Below, piece after piece: positions 30,198-31,405 of a DNA stretch of 31,405 bases; within the stretch, counting starts at the first letter, position 1; each line of letters opens with the position of its first letter. Both the position numbers and the translations under genes were made by a program. The DNA comes from a virus, in the IMG/VR virus record IMGVR_UViG_3300034407_000394, positions 1 through 31,405 of that record; one strand, written 5' to 3'. Below the pieces are notes generated by a model, which ran no database searches, was not told where the DNA came from, and was given only the letters and a program-made list of their open reading frames with translations.

Positions 30198-30370
30198 ATA
30201 TTATGATAGAATTAATTATTATTTACACACCACCAATATTAGCAATAGCATTGATTTTTATTATTGCAGAAATTAAATTTATAAAACGAGTTAAAAAATT
30301 AAAAGAATTATATAATGCAGAATCAATAGAAATAGATAAACTTGAAAGTAAACTAAAATAAATATTATGA
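30185..30370 (+). repeat. Duplicated gene-junction sequence
   Basis: An identical 22-bp sequence at 30185-30206 and 30349-30370 covers the last two codons (Leu-Lys), the TAA stop, spacer ATATT and the next ATGA. Both junctions therefore share the same end and translation start region. Confidence 0.9.
30203..30361 (+). CDS. Small single-pass membrane protein
   Basis: 52 aa with a membrane segment (about 3-22, LIIIYTPPILAIALIFII) and a Lys/Glu helix to the end (KRVKKLKELYNAESIEIDKL). Starts 5 bp after the upstream stop. Its last codons and downstream junction repeat the upstream junction exactly. Confidence 0.65.
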   Translation: MIELIIIYTPPILAIALIFIIAEIKFIKRVKKLKELYNAESIEIDKLESKLK

Positions 30371-30732
30371 GCGAACAACAAATAACAAAAGAGTCCATTG
30401 CGTACCTAAAGACAGTACTACTATCTCAATTACTATTAGAAGCTAATGAAGAGATTGTAGCTACCAACAGATACAAGCAAAACCTAAAACAACAGATAAA
30501 TAGAACAAACAGTATCTTAGAACCTATCGTAAGAGAAGAATTTGATAACGTTTATAAGACAGACCCTGAAATGGCAACTAATATCTTAAACAAGGTAGAA
30601 TCTATTATAGATAAAATAGCATCATACCAGATAGAAGAGTTAGTAATACTTGAATCTATTGTAGATAAATATGAGAACAATAAAGAATGGTTCTTGAAAT
30701 ATGCTGAATCTGATTTCCTAAGACTTAATTAA
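30367..30732 (+). CDS. Helical hypothetical protein
   Basis: 121 aa, almost entirely charged helix and coiled coil (ATNRYKQNLKQQINRTNSIL, then NILNKVESIIDKIASYQIEE). Not recognised. Starts 5 bp after the membrane protein stop. Confidence 0.7.
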   Translation: MSEQQITKESIAYLKTVLLSQLLLEANEEIVATNRYKQNLKQQINRTNSILEPIVREEFDNVYKTDPEMATNILNKVESIIDKIASYQIEELVILESIVDKYENNKEWFLKYAESDFLRLN

Positions 30733-30733
30733 G

Positions 30734-30892
30734 ATGAAAAAAAGACTAACACAGAAGCTACAACAACTAATAGATAGCTTACCTACAGGTAGCAAAAGAA
30801 AGGAAGCTAAGGAAGACCTACTAAGCCTTAAACTAAGTAATAGTGATTACCATTACATAATGTTAGCTGATAAGTATAAAGATAATCTATAG
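30734..30892 (+). CDS. Small basic hypothetical protein
   Basis: 52 aa starting MKKRLTQKLQQLIDSLPTGS, helical and Lys-rich with an acidic-aromatic end. The ATG lies 1 nt after the preceding stop. Last gene of the plus-strand operon. Not recognised. Confidence 0.65.
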   Translation: MKKRLTQKLQQLIDSLPTGSKRKEAKEDLLSLKLSNSDYHYIMLADKYKDNL

Positions 30893-31405
30893 TACATAAC
30901 TAAACTATATTATTTATCTATAGTAGGCGAACACTTTACAACCTTTTTAGTTATCATAATATACAGAGCAGTAGTTCTCTTTAACCTACCAAACTTTAGC
31001 AGTAATATGGCTATTGGTTCAGATACATCAAGCCTCCTTAGTAATTGCATCTATAACCTTTATAATCTTCGTTGCACCCAATAGATATTCAAACTAACGA
31101 GCATAACAGTTATATCAGTTAACTAACAATTAACATACATTAAGATTATAGGAGGGTGCATATCTAACCATCGAGCATATAATTATATTTTCAAAATTAG
31201 TTTACCTGTTTATAACGAAAAGATATTTCACTATTTGATATTTGTTTGAATTCATCGAAGTGGCATACTACGCAACCCCAATATTCATACTACGTTAAAT
31301 CGACTATTTAAGCTACTATCTAAATGTGAATGGTCTATTAGTATTAAAAAGATATTTGAGTGGCTTAAAAGCTGTGTATTGATGTTTAAACAGTGGTTTA
31401 CATAC
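30893..31405. other. Gene-free right end
   Basis: About 510 bp without a convincing ORF. A frame open to the window end (from about 31255) has no start codon. Contents: inverted segments TATAATCTT (31061-31069)/AAGATTATA (31142-31150) and TGCACCC (31073-31079)/GGGTGCA (31154-31160), and CGAGCATA twice (31098-31105, 31172-31179). It may hold a structured RNA or a regulatory/packaging region. If the genome is circularly permuted it continues into 1-319. Confidence 0.5.

Noticed and set aside
31255-31405. Open frame running off the right end
   Set aside because: No start codon and no composition or motif support; it may be chance.
1-31405. Terminal direct repeats or att sites
   Set aside because: The first and last bases share no visible identical stretch and no integrase gene is present, so neither terminal redundancy nor integration sites can be claimed from the window.

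Overview
The window reads as a near-complete or complete genome of a tailed siphovirus-type phage of a Bacteroidetes host, most likely a flavobacterium. Support: it is very AT-rich and densely packed; at least three intergenic regions carry Bacteroidetes-type promoters (TTG, 19-20 bp, TAnnTTTG) rather than sigma70 boxes; Shine-Dalgarno sequences are absent; and the capsid, tape-measure, portal and DUF3127-type genes resemble families I associate with flavobacterial phages. No integrase, repressor, tRNA, rRNA, IS element or CRISPR array is visible. Family assignments are by eye from motifs, without database searches.

Layout. Nearly everything is on the minus strand, so transcription runs from high to low coordinates. 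(1) 29847-13150, late block: a tail-assembly-chaperone-like gene with an apparent -1 frameshift, tail-completion-like and large tail genes, tape measure, prohead protease, scaffold-like protein, major capsid, tail tube, portal, connector-like protein, fiber, then a lysis cassette (M15 endolysin, small membrane proteins, 3TM-type holin). (2) 13149-12806: an extremely AT-rich gene-free zone. (3) 12805-4767, early/replication block: a degenerate M15-like protein, zinc-ribbon protein, ERF annealing protein, DUF3127 SSB-like protein, RecA-fold ATPase, metallophosphoesterase, PD-(D/E)XK-like nuclease, RusA-like resolvase, sigma-like factor, 5'-3' exonuclease, DnaA-domain-IV-like protein and DUF3310. 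(4) 4632-320: ParB-like protein, beta-class DNA methyltransferase, HNH endonuclease, small and large terminase. (5) 29946-30892: the only plus-strand operon, four small unknown genes behind a clear promoter. (6) Both window ends are gene-free; the left one carries six direct repeats directly beyond terL, the right one inverted segments.

How it fits together. No DNA polymerase, primase or canonical replicative helicase is visible, so host replication enzymes are probably recruited, with the DnaA-like protein, RecA-like ATPase, SSB-like protein, ERF, exonuclease and RusA-like resolvase covering initiation, recombination and processing. A phage-encoded sigma-like factor, and the lack of a recognisable Bacteroidetes promoter ahead of the late block, suggest an early-to-late switch. 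Two early promoter regions share three tandem 11-bp repeats in opposite orientations, a candidate shared operator. Genes are tightly coupled: nine junctions are TAATG, several are ATGA, and several very short ORFs fill gaps exactly.

The best-supported new observations are the -1 frameshift at a run of nine T (29340-29348), the terL-distal repeat array, the paired 11-bp triple repeats, and a catalytically dead M15-like protein that aligns without gaps to the phage's own endolysin.
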